Shown in pieces: positions 45,560 through 53,257 of a stretch of 53,257 nt of DNA. The translations under genes were made by a program, and so were the position numbers. This DNA is from Fidelibacterota bacterium (GTDB lineage: Bacteria > Fidelibacterota > UBA8477 > JABMPR01), in NCBI GenBank assembly GCA_013202495.1, contig JABMQQ010000113.1, positions 1-53,257 on the forward strand, in the 5' to 3' direction. How positions within the stretch are numbered: the first letter of the stretch is position 1; every line of letters begins with the position of its first letter. The notes under the pieces were generated by a model that saw only the letters and a program-made list of their open reading frames with translations, was not told the origin of the DNA and ran no database searches.

Positions 45560-46891
45560 ATGATTCAAAAAATGACCCTGATAGGAATGACACTACTACT
45601 GATTGTTGCATGCGATACGACGACGAATGAACCGCAAATTGAGGGGGACTTCAAAGTCACGATCGAAAATATTGCTGAGGCAAAAAGTTATTCTGCCAGT
45701 GGAGCGTTCAACACCCCGGTTGGTGCAGCAGCTCCAGCACCCATCTTTCCCGGAGAAGCTTATGAAGCAACTTTCAGTGCCGCACCTGGCAGCAAATTGT
45801 CATTTGCCACCATGTTCGTCCAATCAAATGATCTTTTTTATGCTCCAGATGGTGGGGGAATAGATCTTTATGATAGTATGGGTGACCAGGTTGTCGGTGA
45901 TATCACCAATCAAATCATGCTTTGGGATGCAGGCAGCGAATTGAATCAGGAACCAGGTCTGGGTTCAGATCAGGCTCCACGTCAAGCTGGTGCCAACACC
46001 GGTGCTGCTGATTCAGATAACACTGTCCGTCTTGCCACAGATGATTTCTCAAATCTGCCTGCTGTTTCCGATGTTGTTAAGGTGACATTGAGCTCCACTG
46101 GTGATACTGGATTTACCTTGCGGATTGAAAATGTTTCCAGCTCTGCTACCCTGGTGACATCTGATGGCAGCAGCCATGCAGTTCCACTGGCTCCCGGCGT
46201 ATTTGTAATTCACTCAGACGAAAATGTACTCTTCACGGCTGGTATGATGGATTATGGTTTTGGTCTGGCGAATATTGCTGAAGATGGTGACCCAAGCGGT
46301 TTGGCTACTATGCTGGCAACTGATACTGGTGTAACACAGCTTTACGCTCCTGGAGTGTATGTTGTCCACGAATCTGCCAATCCACTATTCACTGCCGAGG
46401 TCGCTGACCGAGGTGAAGGTCTTGAGGATCTGGCTGAAGACGGTGATCCAAGTAGCCTGGCAGCCGCTTTGAGTTCATCCGATATGTATTCAACATCAGG
46501 TGCCTTCAATACACCTACTGGTGCAGCAGGTCCTGGCGCATTGGCTCCTGGAGCCAGCTATGAATTTGTTTTCACCGCTGTGGATGGTGATTATCTCTCA
46601 CTGGCCACCATGTTGGTCCAGTCCAACGATCTCTTCGTCGCACCTTCAGGTATGGGCATTGCTCTCTTTAATGATGGCGTGGCGATGACAGGTGATGTCA
46701 CCAGCTATCTCAGCATTTGGGATGCAGGTACAGAAGTCAACGAAACACCCGGTGTTGGATTGAACCAGGCTCCACGACAAGCTGGTGCTGGTGCTGGTAT
46801 GGATGAAATGGGTCTAGTGAGGATGGTAGACGATATGTATGACTATCCTGCACTTAGCGAAATCATCAGAGTAACTATTACTGAGATATAG
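45560..46891 (+). CDS. Lipoprotein with duplicated spondin_N-type domains
   Basis: This is a 443-residue lipoprotein (lipobox LIVAC, Cys18). Two long repeats match each other: residues about 47-145 ('SGAFNTPVGAAAPAPIFPGE' to 'QAPRQAG') and about 312-412 ('SGAFNTPTGAAGPGALAPGA' to 'QAPRQAG'). Both carry 'LSFATMFVQSNDLFYAP' or 'LSLATMLVQSNDLFVAP', the signature of bacterial spondin domain proteins. Between them lie two shorter copies of 'LAPGVFVIHSDENVLFTAG', each leading to 'EDGDPSGLA', which look like partial modules of the same fold. A GGAGG ribosome site precedes ATG 45560. The role of bacterial spondin domains is unclear; adhesion or metal binding are guesses. The upstream direct repeat suggests control by the neighbouring two-component system. 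Confidence 0.88.
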   Translation: MIQKMTLIGMTLLLIVACDTTTNEPQIEGDFKVTIENIAEAKSYSASGAFNTPVGAAAPAPIFPGEAYEATFSAAPGSKLSFATMFVQSNDLFYAPDGGGIDLYDSMGDQVVGDITNQIMLWDAGSELNQEPGLGSDQAPRQAGANTGAADSDNTVRLATDDFSNLPAVSDVVKVTLSSTGDTGFTLRIENVSSSATLVTSDGSSHAVPLAPGVFVIHSDENVLFTAGMMDYGFGLANIAEDGDPSGLATMLATDTGVTQLYAPGVYVVHESANPLFTAEVADRGEGLEDLAEDGDPSSLAAALSSSDMYSTSGAFNTPTGAAGPGALAPGASYEFVFTAVDGDYLSLATMLVQSNDLFVAPSGMGIALFNDGVAMTGDVTSYLSIWDAGTEVNETPGVGLNQAPRQAGAGAGMDEMGLVRMVDDMYDYPALSEIIRVTITEI

Positions 46892-46915
46892 ATCTCAGGG
46901 GATTAAGATGACTCG

Positions 46916-46940
46916 AGGCAGAGAGATTTTCTCTCTGCCT
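46916..46940 (+). terminator. Hairpin between the spondin and msrAB genes
   Basis: AGGCAGAGAGA and TCTCTCTGCCT pair across a TTT loop, with no T-run after. A smaller dyad, CTGAGAT/ATCTCAG, covers the spondin stop codon (46881-46898). Attenuation or mRNA processing between the genes is possible. Confidence 0.6.
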
Positions 46941-46969
46941 TACCCCTGGGGATTAGAAAGGAATTTCAT

Positions 46970-48064
46970 ATGCAGACCAAAAATAAAATAACTCTATCTA
47001 TTGTTTTAAGCTTGATCCTCCTGGGATCACTTACGGCTCAGATTGTGTCCAGAGATTCACCTCTTGCTGCGACCTATTACAAAACGGCCACCTTTGCTGG
47101 AGGATGTTTCTGGTGTATGGAAGCCCCCTTTGAAGCGCTGGATGGTGTTGTCGAAGTGATTTCTGGCTATTCAGGGGGTAGTGTAACTGATCCCACTTAC
47201 AAACAGGTAACCAGCGGGTTGACAGGGCATCTGGAAGTGGTCCAGGTGAGTTATAACCCACAGAAGGTAAGCTATGAAACCTTGTTAAAGGTATTCTGGC
47301 AGAATATTGATCCCACAGATGGTGGTGGGCAATTCGTAGACCGGGGATCACAATACCAGACGGCTATCTTTTTTCACACAGATGAACAGGCAAAATTAGC
47401 GACAGCCTCAAAATCCAGGCTGGATGCCTCTGGGAAATTTAAAAAACGGGTCGCAACTGAGGTTATTCGGTTTCAACGATTCTGGCCTGCTGAAGATTAT
47501 CATCAGGACTATTATCGAAAGAATGCCAAATACTATAATAGGTATAAGGTGGGATCAGGTAGAGACGGATATATCAAGAAGACCTGGAAGGATGATAAGG
47601 AAGCTTTGAAAAAACTGGGATATTTCAGCAAGCCTTCACAGACTGAACTCAAAACATCCCTGAGCAGGATGGAATATAAAGTCACTCAGGAATGTGGTAC
47701 TGAACCTGCCTTTTCCAATGCCTACTGGAACAACAAAGAAGCAGGTATCTATGTGGATGTCGTAAGTGGAGAACCCTTGTTCAGTTCCAAAGATAAATAT
47801 AATTCTGGCACGGGATGGCCCAGTTTTACCAGACCCATTGAAGACAAGAATATTATTGAAGTTGCAGACAAGAGTTTTTCCATGGTGAGGACAGAAGTGA
47901 AGAGCAAAAGTGCTGACTCACATCTGGGGCATCTGTTTGATGATGGACCAGGACCTGAGGGGATGAGGTACTGTATTAATTCAGCCTCACTCAGATTTAT
48001 CCCACTGGCTAGTATGGAGCTAGAGGGCTATGGAAAGTACATTGAACAAATTACTGGGAGGTGA
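46970..48064 (+). CDS. msrAB: Exported MsrA-MsrB fusion, peptide methionine sulfoxide reductase
   Basis: This is a 364-residue fusion that repairs both S- and R-methionine sulfoxide in proteins. After a signal peptide (cleavage near SLTAQ, residue 24) the MsrA domain begins with GCFWC (C46 catalytic, C49), followed by 'GYSGG' and 'YHQDYY'. The MsrB domain has 'TGWPSF' (281-286), '[11 protein letters not shown]' (317-327) and catalytic C335 in '[11 protein letters not shown]'. C242 in 'QECGTEPAF' is a likely resolving cysteine; the zinc-binding CxxC pairs of some MsrBs are absent. The signal peptide places it in the periplasm, where it would protect envelope proteins. An AGAAAGG site precedes the start. 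Confidence 0.96.
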   Translation: MQTKNKITLSIVLSLILLGSLTAQIVSRDSPLAATYYKTATFAGGCFWCMEAPFEALDGVVEVISGYSGGSVTDPTYKQVTSGLTGHLEVVQVSYNPQKVSYETLLKVFWQNIDPTDGGGQFVDRGSQYQTAIFFHTDEQAKLATASKSRLDASGKFKKRVATEVIRFQRFWPAEDYHQDYYRKNAKYYNRYKVGSGRDGYIKKTWKDDKEALKKLGYFSKPSQTELKTSLSRMEYKVTQECGTEPAFSNAYWNNKEAGIYVDVVSGEPLFSSKDKYNSGTGWPSFTRPIEDKNIIEVADKSFSMVRTEVKSKSADSHLGHLFDDGPGPEGMRYCINSASLRFIPLASMELEGYGKYIEQITGR

Positions 48065-48242
48065 AACAATCATTGTTCATTTGACCATCTCAAACAGGTC
48101 AATGTCATGCAAGAGTTCAATATGACCTGGAGTAGACTAAACAAATGGTGGATAGTTTAGATAAGCATAATTCCAGGTATTATATGTATATTTGTGTCGA
48201 CTAAAAAAAAAGGTTAAACTCTAATTGACAAAAGGTCTTCAA

Positions 48243-49007
48243 ATGGAAACGAAGTCAACCCTTGATGTTCAAAATCAACATGTAACCATCCGCTCATTTA
48301 CTCAAGAAGACATCTCAGAAGAGCTGCTGACTCAAATACTGGAAGCAGCCAGAAGATCACCCACCAGCAGCAATATGCAGGCTTATAGCGTCATTGTGGT
48401 CAAGAATCCTGATGTAAAAAGGAAGTTAGCCGTATTGGCCGGGAATCAGAAACATGTGGAAACCTGCCCGGTCTTTCTGGCATTTTGTGCCGACCTGCAT
48501 CGTCTAAAAGCTGTTTGTGAGCTACATGATAAAGAGATGACCAACAATCTGGAGACCTTCATCATCTCCACCATTGATGCTTCTCTGGTAGGGATGTCCG
48601 TTCAGACCGGAGCAGAATCAATGGGTCTGGGAGCTGTGATGATTGGTGCCATGCGTAATCATCCACGAGAAGTGGCTGAATTGTTAGGGTTGCCGCCGCA
48701 TGTCTATGTAAGCTTTGGGATGTGTCTGGGTTGGCCTGTACATGACCAGATTCCACCCCAGAAACCGCGATTACCTTCAGATCTGGTGATTCATGAAGAA
48801 AAATATGACATGTCCAACCCACATTCCAGGATAGAGGCTCATAACCAGGAGTTAGCTCAACATTATGTAACACTGGGTAAGAATCAGGATGATGCCGCCT
48901 GGTCTGGTGTCATTGCCAGAAATCTCAGTCGACCCCTCCGTCCAGATCTAAAAGTTACCCTTGAGGATTTGGGTTTTAATATTTCAGGAATGGGGGAGAA
49001 CGCTTAG
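48243..49007 (+). CDS. NfsA-like FMN nitroreductase
   Basis: This is a 254-residue oxygen-insensitive nitroreductase/flavin reductase of the NfsA/Frp branch. Features are 'RSFTQEDISEELLTQILEAA' near residue 17, the FMN-binding 'RRSPTSSNMQAYS' (about 38-50), 'DASLVGMSVQTGAESMGLGA', 'GAMRNHP' and 'FGMCLGWP'. It normally reduces quinones, nitro compounds or flavins with NADPH. ATG 48243 has AAAAGG eight bases upstream; a TTG at 48225 is also in frame. The 178-base gap from msrAB contains the dyad TTGACC/GGTCAA (48081-48102), so it may have its own promoter. Its neighbourhood fits redox stress, though this is not proof of a shared role. Confidence 0.93.
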   Translation: METKSTLDVQNQHVTIRSFTQEDISEELLTQILEAARRSPTSSNMQAYSVIVVKNPDVKRKLAVLAGNQKHVETCPVFLAFCADLHRLKAVCELHDKEMTNNLETFIISTIDASLVGMSVQTGAESMGLGAVMIGAMRNHPREVAELLGLPPHVYVSFGMCLGWPVHDQIPPQKPRLPSDLVIHEEKYDMSNPHSRIEAHNQELAQHYVTLGKNQDDAAWSGVIARNLSRPLRPDLKVTLEDLGFNISGMGENA

Positions 49008-49111
49008 GTGAAATCAAGATGGATTATTTCGCTAACCATAGCTGATTGATGGGTCTAATTTCAAAGCCAGTAATTAATACTTTTATAAAGGATTCCCAAC
49101 ACGGGTGAGAA

Positions 49112-49579
49112 TTGAAGAAGTTCCCAGCAAATCCTATAATTAGAAAGTTTAGAGCCCTGCTTCCACGCAAGGGTTTCACACTTATCGAAATTATTTTTTC
49201 AGTGACTCTGCTGTCCATAGTGGCCATGGGTACTGCCCAGTATATGGTTTATTCGCGCTGGGATATTGATCGAGGTATACGTAGACAACTTGCTTGGATT
49301 AATATGGCTTCTCGGATGGAAGAGGCTGTTGATTGGGGATATGACGCCTTGCCTGATAGTCTTCCCGAGACCAATCAGGAGATTACAGCCAATAATCTTA
49401 CTGCCTATCGAACCACCGAAGTCTTTGGAATTGATGATACGACTGACGGTTTGGCACCAACCGATACCGATATACCGGACTATTATATGATTCAGATTAA
49501 GATCTCCTGGTTTACTACAGGCAATGCAAGTGATAGTCTTACTGCTTACATCTCCGCAGAAATGGGCTGGGACTATTAA
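49112..49579 (+). CDS. Type IV pilin-like minor pseudopilin (PilV/GspI-like)
   Basis: This is a 155-residue prepilin. The type III leader ends in 'PRKGFTLIEIIFSVTLLSIV': cleavage after Gly, Phe+1 and Glu+5 in the mature protein, then a long hydrophobic helix. The leader of 21 residues is rather long. The globular part is short and acidic. The start is TTG 49112, with GGGTGAG upstream. It overlaps the following pseudopilin gene by one base (TAATG). The order of minor pilins here resembles PilV-PilW-PilX clusters. The assembly machine genes are not in the window. Confidence 0.88.
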   Translation: MKKFPANPIIRKFRALLPRKGFTLIEIIFSVTLLSIVAMGTAQYMVYSRWDIDRGIRRQLAWINMASRMEEAVDWGYDALPDSLPETNQEITANNLTAYRTTEVFGIDDTTDGLAPTDTDIPDYYMIQIKISWFTTGNASDSLTAYISAEMGWDY

Positions 49580-50079
49580 TGTATCGTCATAACTCCAGGG
49601 GAACCACCATGGTAGAGCTTATGATAGCTACGGTGATCTCAAGCATTGTAGCCATTGGCTTTTCATCGGTTCTCATGTTTACCCGAAATATGTATAATGA
49701 TACTATGGTGCGATCCCAGTTGAGTCAGGATGCTTTTGTGGTGGATCAATATGTAAGAACCAAGCTCACCAGCCAGATCGCTGATTCACTTCAAATCTTC
49801 GCAAGTGCCAGCGACGAGGACTCAGAGATTACCTCAACCACAGGTATTATTATGCGTTCAGTTCGAATGGATGGGACTGTAGATCATCTCTCTGCAAATG
49901 GCCTGAATTTAGAATGGAAAATTGACAATTTAATTCATAGCCCCATTGACTCAGATATTTCAGAAATACTCTTTACAGAACGAACTGGCTACAGCAAAAA
50001 GATGTTGAATGTCACCCTGGTGTTAGAAGAAGAGGGTGATAGTATTGAATTGGAATGGATAGTAGCTATTCGAAACTAG
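49579..50079 (+). CDS. Type IV pilin-like minor pseudopilin (PilW/GspJ-like)
   Basis: This is a 166-residue prepilin with a short leader ending in 'SRGTTMVELMIATVISSIVA': Gly-1 followed by Thr+1 and the conserved Glu+5, then a hydrophobic helix. The Thr at +1 in place of Phe is uncommon but tolerated by prepilin peptidases. The rest is a soluble domain with beta character. It is coupled to the preceding gene by the one-base overlap. A relic of its last codons reappears at 51797, after the next gene. Confidence 0.88.
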   Translation: MYRHNSRGTTMVELMIATVISSIVAIGFSSVLMFTRNMYNDTMVRSQLSQDAFVVDQYVRTKLTSQIADSLQIFASASDEDSEITSTTGIIMRSVRMDGTVDHLSANGLNLEWKIDNLIHSPIDSDISEILFTERTGYSKKMLNVTLVLEEEGDSIELEWIVAIRN

Positions 50080-50679
50080 TCCTCTGCTTAAATTTTTGAT
50101 GATAGATCTGCAATAAAATTCACAATTAATATGTTCTATTTGTAATCGATATCTCAATCTCATATTGAAGCATCTACAAAAGCCTATTTTTTTTAGCTTT
50201 CAATCTCATAAAAAATAATTATCCATAAATATCCAGAGAGTAACCAACTATATCATCCTATAACTAGTATATTATATCATATTAGCTAAGTAACAGGATA
50301 TTGAAGAATGGCTAAAAAGTGTAATGTTTTTACTACTATTGTAGGTATCAGGTCATTTCCGTGACCAAGAGAAAAAGCGACATGATTTCATTGTATCTGT
50401 AAAAATACTTCCTCATAAGCTATTGTATATTATGTAATAATGTGTATTTATTGACTTGAGATATGGCCTGATTCTGACTAAAAACCTGGTCCCACATTTA
50501 GAAAATCATGACTAATGTTGTAATAAATTGACAGATTATTCAAAAAAGTGTCACATTACCTATCAAAAAATATCATAATTTTATGGAAAATACATTGAGT
50601 AAGTAGGTGTAAGCGCCTGATGGATAGGGGGTTACAAATTATGATAATTTATGGCACAATTGTTGAACTATAAGGGGGC
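50080..50679. promoter_or_regulatory. AT-rich spacer with conserved block upstream of PilX-like copy 1
   Basis: About 600 strongly AT-rich bases have no gene. TATCATCCTATAACTAGTAT at 50251 recurs almost unchanged at 51965 before copy 2. The final part, TGGCACAATTGTTGAA (50652-50667) plus CTATAAGGGGG, recurs at 52367. TGGCAC-N5-TTGAA has the spacing of a sigma-54 promoter with one off-consensus base (TTGAA for TTGCA). If so, transcription would start at about 50677. The AAGGGGG could equally be the ribosome site of the short frame at 50680. Confidence 0.5.
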
Positions 50680-50730
50680 ATGCGAAAACAAAACATTAAA
50701 AGCCTAATTATAATCATGAGAGCCATCTAA
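50680..50730 (+). CDS. 16-codon leader reading frame of PilX-like copy 1
   Basis: The short frame MRKQNIKSLIIIMRAI is followed by TAA. AAGGGGG precedes its ATG. It is in the same frame as the pilin-like gene: only TAA and CTC separate it from ATG 50734, so read-through would join them. A frame with the same MRKQ start and a similar end (VMSAI) stands before copy 2. It could be a regulatory leader peptide, a split prepilin leader or a relic. Confidence 0.5.
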   Translation: MRKQNIKSLIIIMRAI

Positions 50731-50733
50731 CTC

Positions 50734-51654
50734 ATGTATATCGTCGCCATTATGATTACTGCTGTCATCTTCAGTGCCACTGGTCTGGGTGTTCTAAATT
50801 TAGCTACTGTAGTTAATTTAGATACACAGGCAGCTGTGCAAACAGTACAGGATCAAGTTGAAGTTGAATCATTTGCCAATGTTGCACTCTGGCGTGTGAA
50901 TTCGGGAGGGGATAACTTAGGTAATTTCACAGTAGGTAATGTCTCCGCAGCTTATGATAGCACTTTGCAAAGGCTTACAGTAGTGAAGACTACTGATGAT
51001 GAGACCAATGGTCTTATCCTTGATCTTTCAGAAGATTCACACTTCAAACGAGCAGTTGCCACACAATATGGTATCGATTTCAATGGTGGCAAAACCATCA
51101 GCGAAGAACCCATTCACCAACTCCGACTTGATATGGAATTCCTACCTCAGGTTGATATGGACTATCTTGTAGCCAATGCTGCACAAGAAGTGTGGTTATG
51201 GAATGAGCATATCCACAATGATGATATCGTTGAGGGAATCAATATTTTTCATGGCAGTTATCTAGATATTCACAATGTTGATAAGGAGAATGTTACTCTG
51301 GTTTTCACTGGGTATGATATTCAGCCTAAAGATGACGTCAAACTGAAGGCTTCAATTATCGGTGGCGTTCCGCGTCCAGTAATCATCCTGACCAACGCAT
51401 ATAACGATACCCATTTTGATCAAGGTTACGGTGATGAGCTTCATATTGAAGGCGCCATTTACTCAGCCGGCCATGTAAGATTACATGAAGGTAAGTTTAC
51501 GGGTCCTGTGATTGCTAGAACCGCTCGCATCTGTAGAGACATTGACATGCTTGATGATGATGGTAGTGAATACTACGCCTGGAATCTGGGATTTGGCAAC
51601 TATGATGATTATGACTGGCCCAAGCAAATCCAGGAATGGGCTCGCATCGATTAA
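50734..51654 (+). CDS. PilX-like minor pilin/pseudopilin, tandem copy 1
   Basis: This is a 306-residue protein that begins directly with a hydrophobic helix ('MYIVAIMITAVIFSATGLGV') leading to 'AVQTVQDQVEVESFANVALW'. That layout is the same as in PilX-type minor pilins, where the helix is followed by an 'AE-x-A-L-R'-like segment. The position after PilV- and PilW-like genes agrees. The expected basic leader with Gly-1 is not in this frame. The C-terminal two thirds are an unassigned domain, rich in Asp and His ('WNEHIHNDDIVEGINIFHGS', 'HIEGAIYSAGHVRLHEG'), with a right-handed-helix flavour. A terminator follows. A nearly identical second copy starts at 52524. Confidence 0.82.
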   Translation: MYIVAIMITAVIFSATGLGVLNLATVVNLDTQAAVQTVQDQVEVESFANVALWRVNSGGDNLGNFTVGNVSAAYDSTLQRLTVVKTTDDETNGLILDLSEDSHFKRAVATQYGIDFNGGKTISEEPIHQLRLDMEFLPQVDMDYLVANAAQEVWLWNEHIHNDDIVEGINIFHGSYLDIHNVDKENVTLVFTGYDIQPKDDVKLKASIIGGVPRPVIILTNAYNDTHFDQGYGDELHIEGAIYSAGHVRLHEGKFTGPVIARTARICRDIDMLDDDGSEYYAWNLGFGNYDDYDWPKQIQEWARID

Positions 51655-51684
51655 TCTCTATCCAATTATTTATAAAATTTTAGA

Positions 51685-51710
51685 AGCTCTGTTTTTCAGG
51701 GCTTTTTTTA
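51685..51710 (+). terminator. Intrinsic terminator after PilX-like copy 1
   Basis: AGCTCTG, a TTTTT loop and CAGGGCT (one G-U pair) are followed by a run of T, 30 bases after the stop codon. Confidence 0.85.
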
Positions 51711-52366
51711 TATAGATGAATTAATCTTCTTCTCCACAATATTTTAGATCTCTACAAAGCCTGTTTAGCTTTTAGTATTTCAGTGCTGGCCATGGTCGAA
51801 TTGGAATCGATAGTGGTTATTCAATTTCAATTCTCTACATCTAGTATCTGATTTAGCTGTTTTTTGGGAGGGGAGTTCTTCTCTATTGACCCCATCTATC
51901 ATTTTCCCTGCTCTTTTCCCCCCGAGAAAATATATTTGTCTTAATTCTCATATGAATTGAATAATATCATCCTAGAACTAGTATTATAAATCACTTTAAA
52001 AATATATTGAATTTCTCAAAATGATCTAAAAGTGTCATATATTTAGTACAAATTGCTAATTAAAGATCGTTCTTTGCGTGTTAAAAAAAGCGATGAATTT
52101 ATGACGTATTCAATTTAAATGGAATATATAAACTCCTGTAAATACTACAATAAAGTGCTGATATATGGCGAAGAATTAGCACAATTATGTGCAAAATCAT
52201 GAACAATTAACTAGTTAATTTTGACAAAATGTTCGGTTAATATGACACAAATCACCTGGAATTGTCACATAATGAATCAATATTTACAGCGATTTCATAA
52301 ATTAAACGTTTAGTTCATATACGGCAAAGCTCTGAGGGACAAGGAGTTAGGAAAATCGATAAAAAA
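51711..52366. other. AT-rich spacer before PilX-like copy 2, with a relic of the PilW-like 3' end
   Basis: There is no gene in about 650 bases. GAATTGGAATCGATAGTGG at 51798, followed by TTATTC, matches the end of the PilW-like gene (IELEWIVAI, 50047-50073) with three changes; its frame reads VELESIVVI and no longer ends at the same stop. The block near 51965 matches 50251. These show that the spacer and the upstream gene's tail were copied along with copy 1 or 2. Confidence 0.7.
51798..51825 (+). pseudogene. Relic of the last codons of the PilW-like gene
   Basis: It reads VELESIVVI against IELEWIVAI in the intact gene at 49579-50079. It is only about 28 bases, but it occurs at the right place relative to the other duplicated blocks, so chance is unlikely. 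Confidence 0.6.
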
Positions 52367-52395
52367 TGGCATAAATTTTGAACTATAAGGGGACT
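52367..52395 (+). promoter_or_regulatory. Conserved TGGCAT-N5-TTGAACTATAAGGGG block before copy 2
   Basis: This is the second occurrence of the block at 50652-50679. TGGCAY, the 5-base gap, TTGAACTATAAGGGG and the following ATGCG are kept, while the flanks differ. It fits a sigma-54-like promoter, or a conserved translation start of the leader frame. Confidence 0.5.
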
Positions 52396-52524
52396 ATGCG
52401 GAAGCAATTTACCATAATACTTGCACACTCTTTTTCAACGCTTTTTTCACCTAAGCATAGAAATGTGTGTATATTGGCAAGCTATGTTAACAAGACATCA
52501 AAATCCGTCATGAGTGCGATCTAG
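52396..52524 (+). CDS. 42-codon leader reading frame of PilX-like copy 2
   Basis: It starts MRKQFTIILAHS and ends SKSVMSAI before TAG. The last base of the stop is the first base of the GTG start of the pilin-like frame (TAGTG), so reinitiation would be favoured. The frame differs from that of the main gene, unlike in copy 1. The middle part has no counterpart in copy 1. Confidence 0.45.
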   Translation: MRKQFTIILAHSFSTLFSPKHRNVCILASYVNKTSKSVMSAI

Positions 52525-53257
52525 TGTATATCGTCGCCATCATGATCACTGCCGTCATCTTCAGCGCTACTGGCCTGGGTGTACTCAATTTAGCTGCCGT
52601 AGTTAATTTAGATACACAGGCTGCTGTACAAACTGTCCAGGATCAAGTTGAGGTTGAATCACTTGCCAATGTGGCACTGTGGCGTGTAAATGCCGGGGGT
52701 GATACCCTTGGAACATTCAGTGTGGGCGATGTTTCAGCTGCATATGATACTACGCTGCAGAGATTGACTGTTACCAAGACTACGGATGGTGAGACGATGG
52801 GGCTTATGCTTGATCTTGAAGAGGATTCACACTTTAAGCGTGCCCTCGCTACACAATACGATATCGATTTTGATGATGGCAATACCATAGGTGAAGAACC
52901 GATTCACCAGCTCAGAATTAATATGGAGTTCCTACCACAAGTTGATATGGCCTATCTAGTAGCAAACGCTGCTCAAGTGACATGGATGTGGAATGAGCAT
53001 ATCCACAATGATGATATCGTTGAGGGGATTAATATTTTTCATGGCAGTTTTCTGGATATTCACGATGTTGACAAGGAAAATGTTACTCTGGTTTTCACGG
53101 GGTATGATATCCAGCCTAAAGATGACGTCAAACTGAAGGCTCCAATTATAGGTGGCGTTCCATTACCAGTGATCATACTAACAAATCCATGGAATGATAC
53201 CCATTTTGATCAGGGTTATGGTGACGAGATTCATATTGAGGGTGCCATCTACTCAGC
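52524..53257 (+). CDS. PilX-like minor pilin/pseudopilin, tandem copy 2, cut by the window edge
   Basis: Starting at GTG 52524, at least 244 codons are open to the window edge. The protein matches copy 1 along its whole visible length, with about 32 substitutions by my count (roughly 87% identity) and no gaps. The N-terminal helix is nearly unchanged (LAAVV for LATVV). The changes lie mostly in the globular part, for example 'NPWNDTHFDQGYGDEIHIEG' against the NAYNDTH version. The missing end should be about 60 residues. More copies may follow beyond the window. Confidence 0.85.
   Translation, partial: MYIVAIMITAVIFSATGLGVLNLAAVVNLDTQAAVQTVQDQVEVESLANVALWRVNAGGDTLGTFSVGDVSAAYDTTLQRLTVTKTTDGETMGLMLDLEEDSHFKRALATQYDIDFDDGNTIGEEPIHQLRINMEFLPQVDMAYLVANAAQVTWMWNEHIHNDDIVEGINIFHGSFLDIHDVDKENVTLVFTGYDIQPKDDVKLKAPIIGGVPLPVIILTNPWNDTHFDQGYGDEIHIEGAIYS

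Overview
The window reads as chromosomal DNA from a Gram-negative bacterium of the Fibrobacterota-Chlorobiota-Bacteroidota (FCB) superphylum, most like Marinimicrobia/SAR406 or a neighbouring candidate phylum. The evidence is: two large exported proteins ending in 'YPNPFNPVT'-type tails (type IX secretion sorting domains), an LpxH-like lipid A enzyme, several outer-membrane beta-barrels and lipoproteins, a TRAP transporter with a TatT lipoprotein, and moderate AT richness. The phylum is an inference from gene content, because there is no rRNA here.

Region 1 (1-16.9 kb) is a dense, mostly + strand housekeeping block: an LpxH-like phosphatase (divergent, cut by the window edge), a protease/beta-propeller/beta-barrel fusion, an MlaE permease, RadA, Tgt, SfsA, an Ig-like lipoprotein, DapF, ManC, a 96-residue protein of unknown role, a GAF-SpoIIE phosphatase, a divergent EF-G paralogue and a HIT protein. 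Many neighbours overlap by 1-8 bases, which points to long operons.

Region 2 (16.9-27.1 kb) is repeat-rich. It starts at a tRNA-Asn and holds a DUF4143 ATPase enclosed by about 260-bp direct repeats, a prolyl oligopeptidase, a DUF3160 protein with a sorting tail, an SRPBCC protein, a small membrane protein and an orphan fragment of a sorting tail. The intergenic DNA is packed with imperfect hairpins of one recognisable design and with a MITE-like element.

Region 3 (27.1-41 kb) has a second type IX-sorted protein followed by a predicted outer-membrane barrel, a DUF1684 lipoprotein, a TRAP operon (TatT, DctP, fused DctQM) and a 1437-residue double activase of the 2-hydroxyacyl-CoA dehydratase type, which converges on the TRAP operon at a shared terminator.

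Region 4 (41-49 kb) has a VWA protein with a carboxypeptidase-regulatory-like domain, an OmpR-type response regulator and kinase, a spondin-repeat lipoprotein with an 11-bp-phased direct repeat in its promoter region, an exported MsrA-MsrB fusion and an NfsA-like nitroreductase. I read this as a possible envelope redox-stress module.

Region 5 (49.1 kb to the end) has two minor pseudopilins in PilV-PilW order, then two tandem copies of a PilX-like gene, the second cut by the window edge. Both copies are preceded by the same conserved block and by a short 'MRKQ' reading frame that stops exactly where the pilin-like frame begins. A relic of the PilW-like 3' end lies between the copies, so this is a tandem duplication of roughly 1.75 kb. 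This split-start array and the redox module are the best candidates for undescribed biology.
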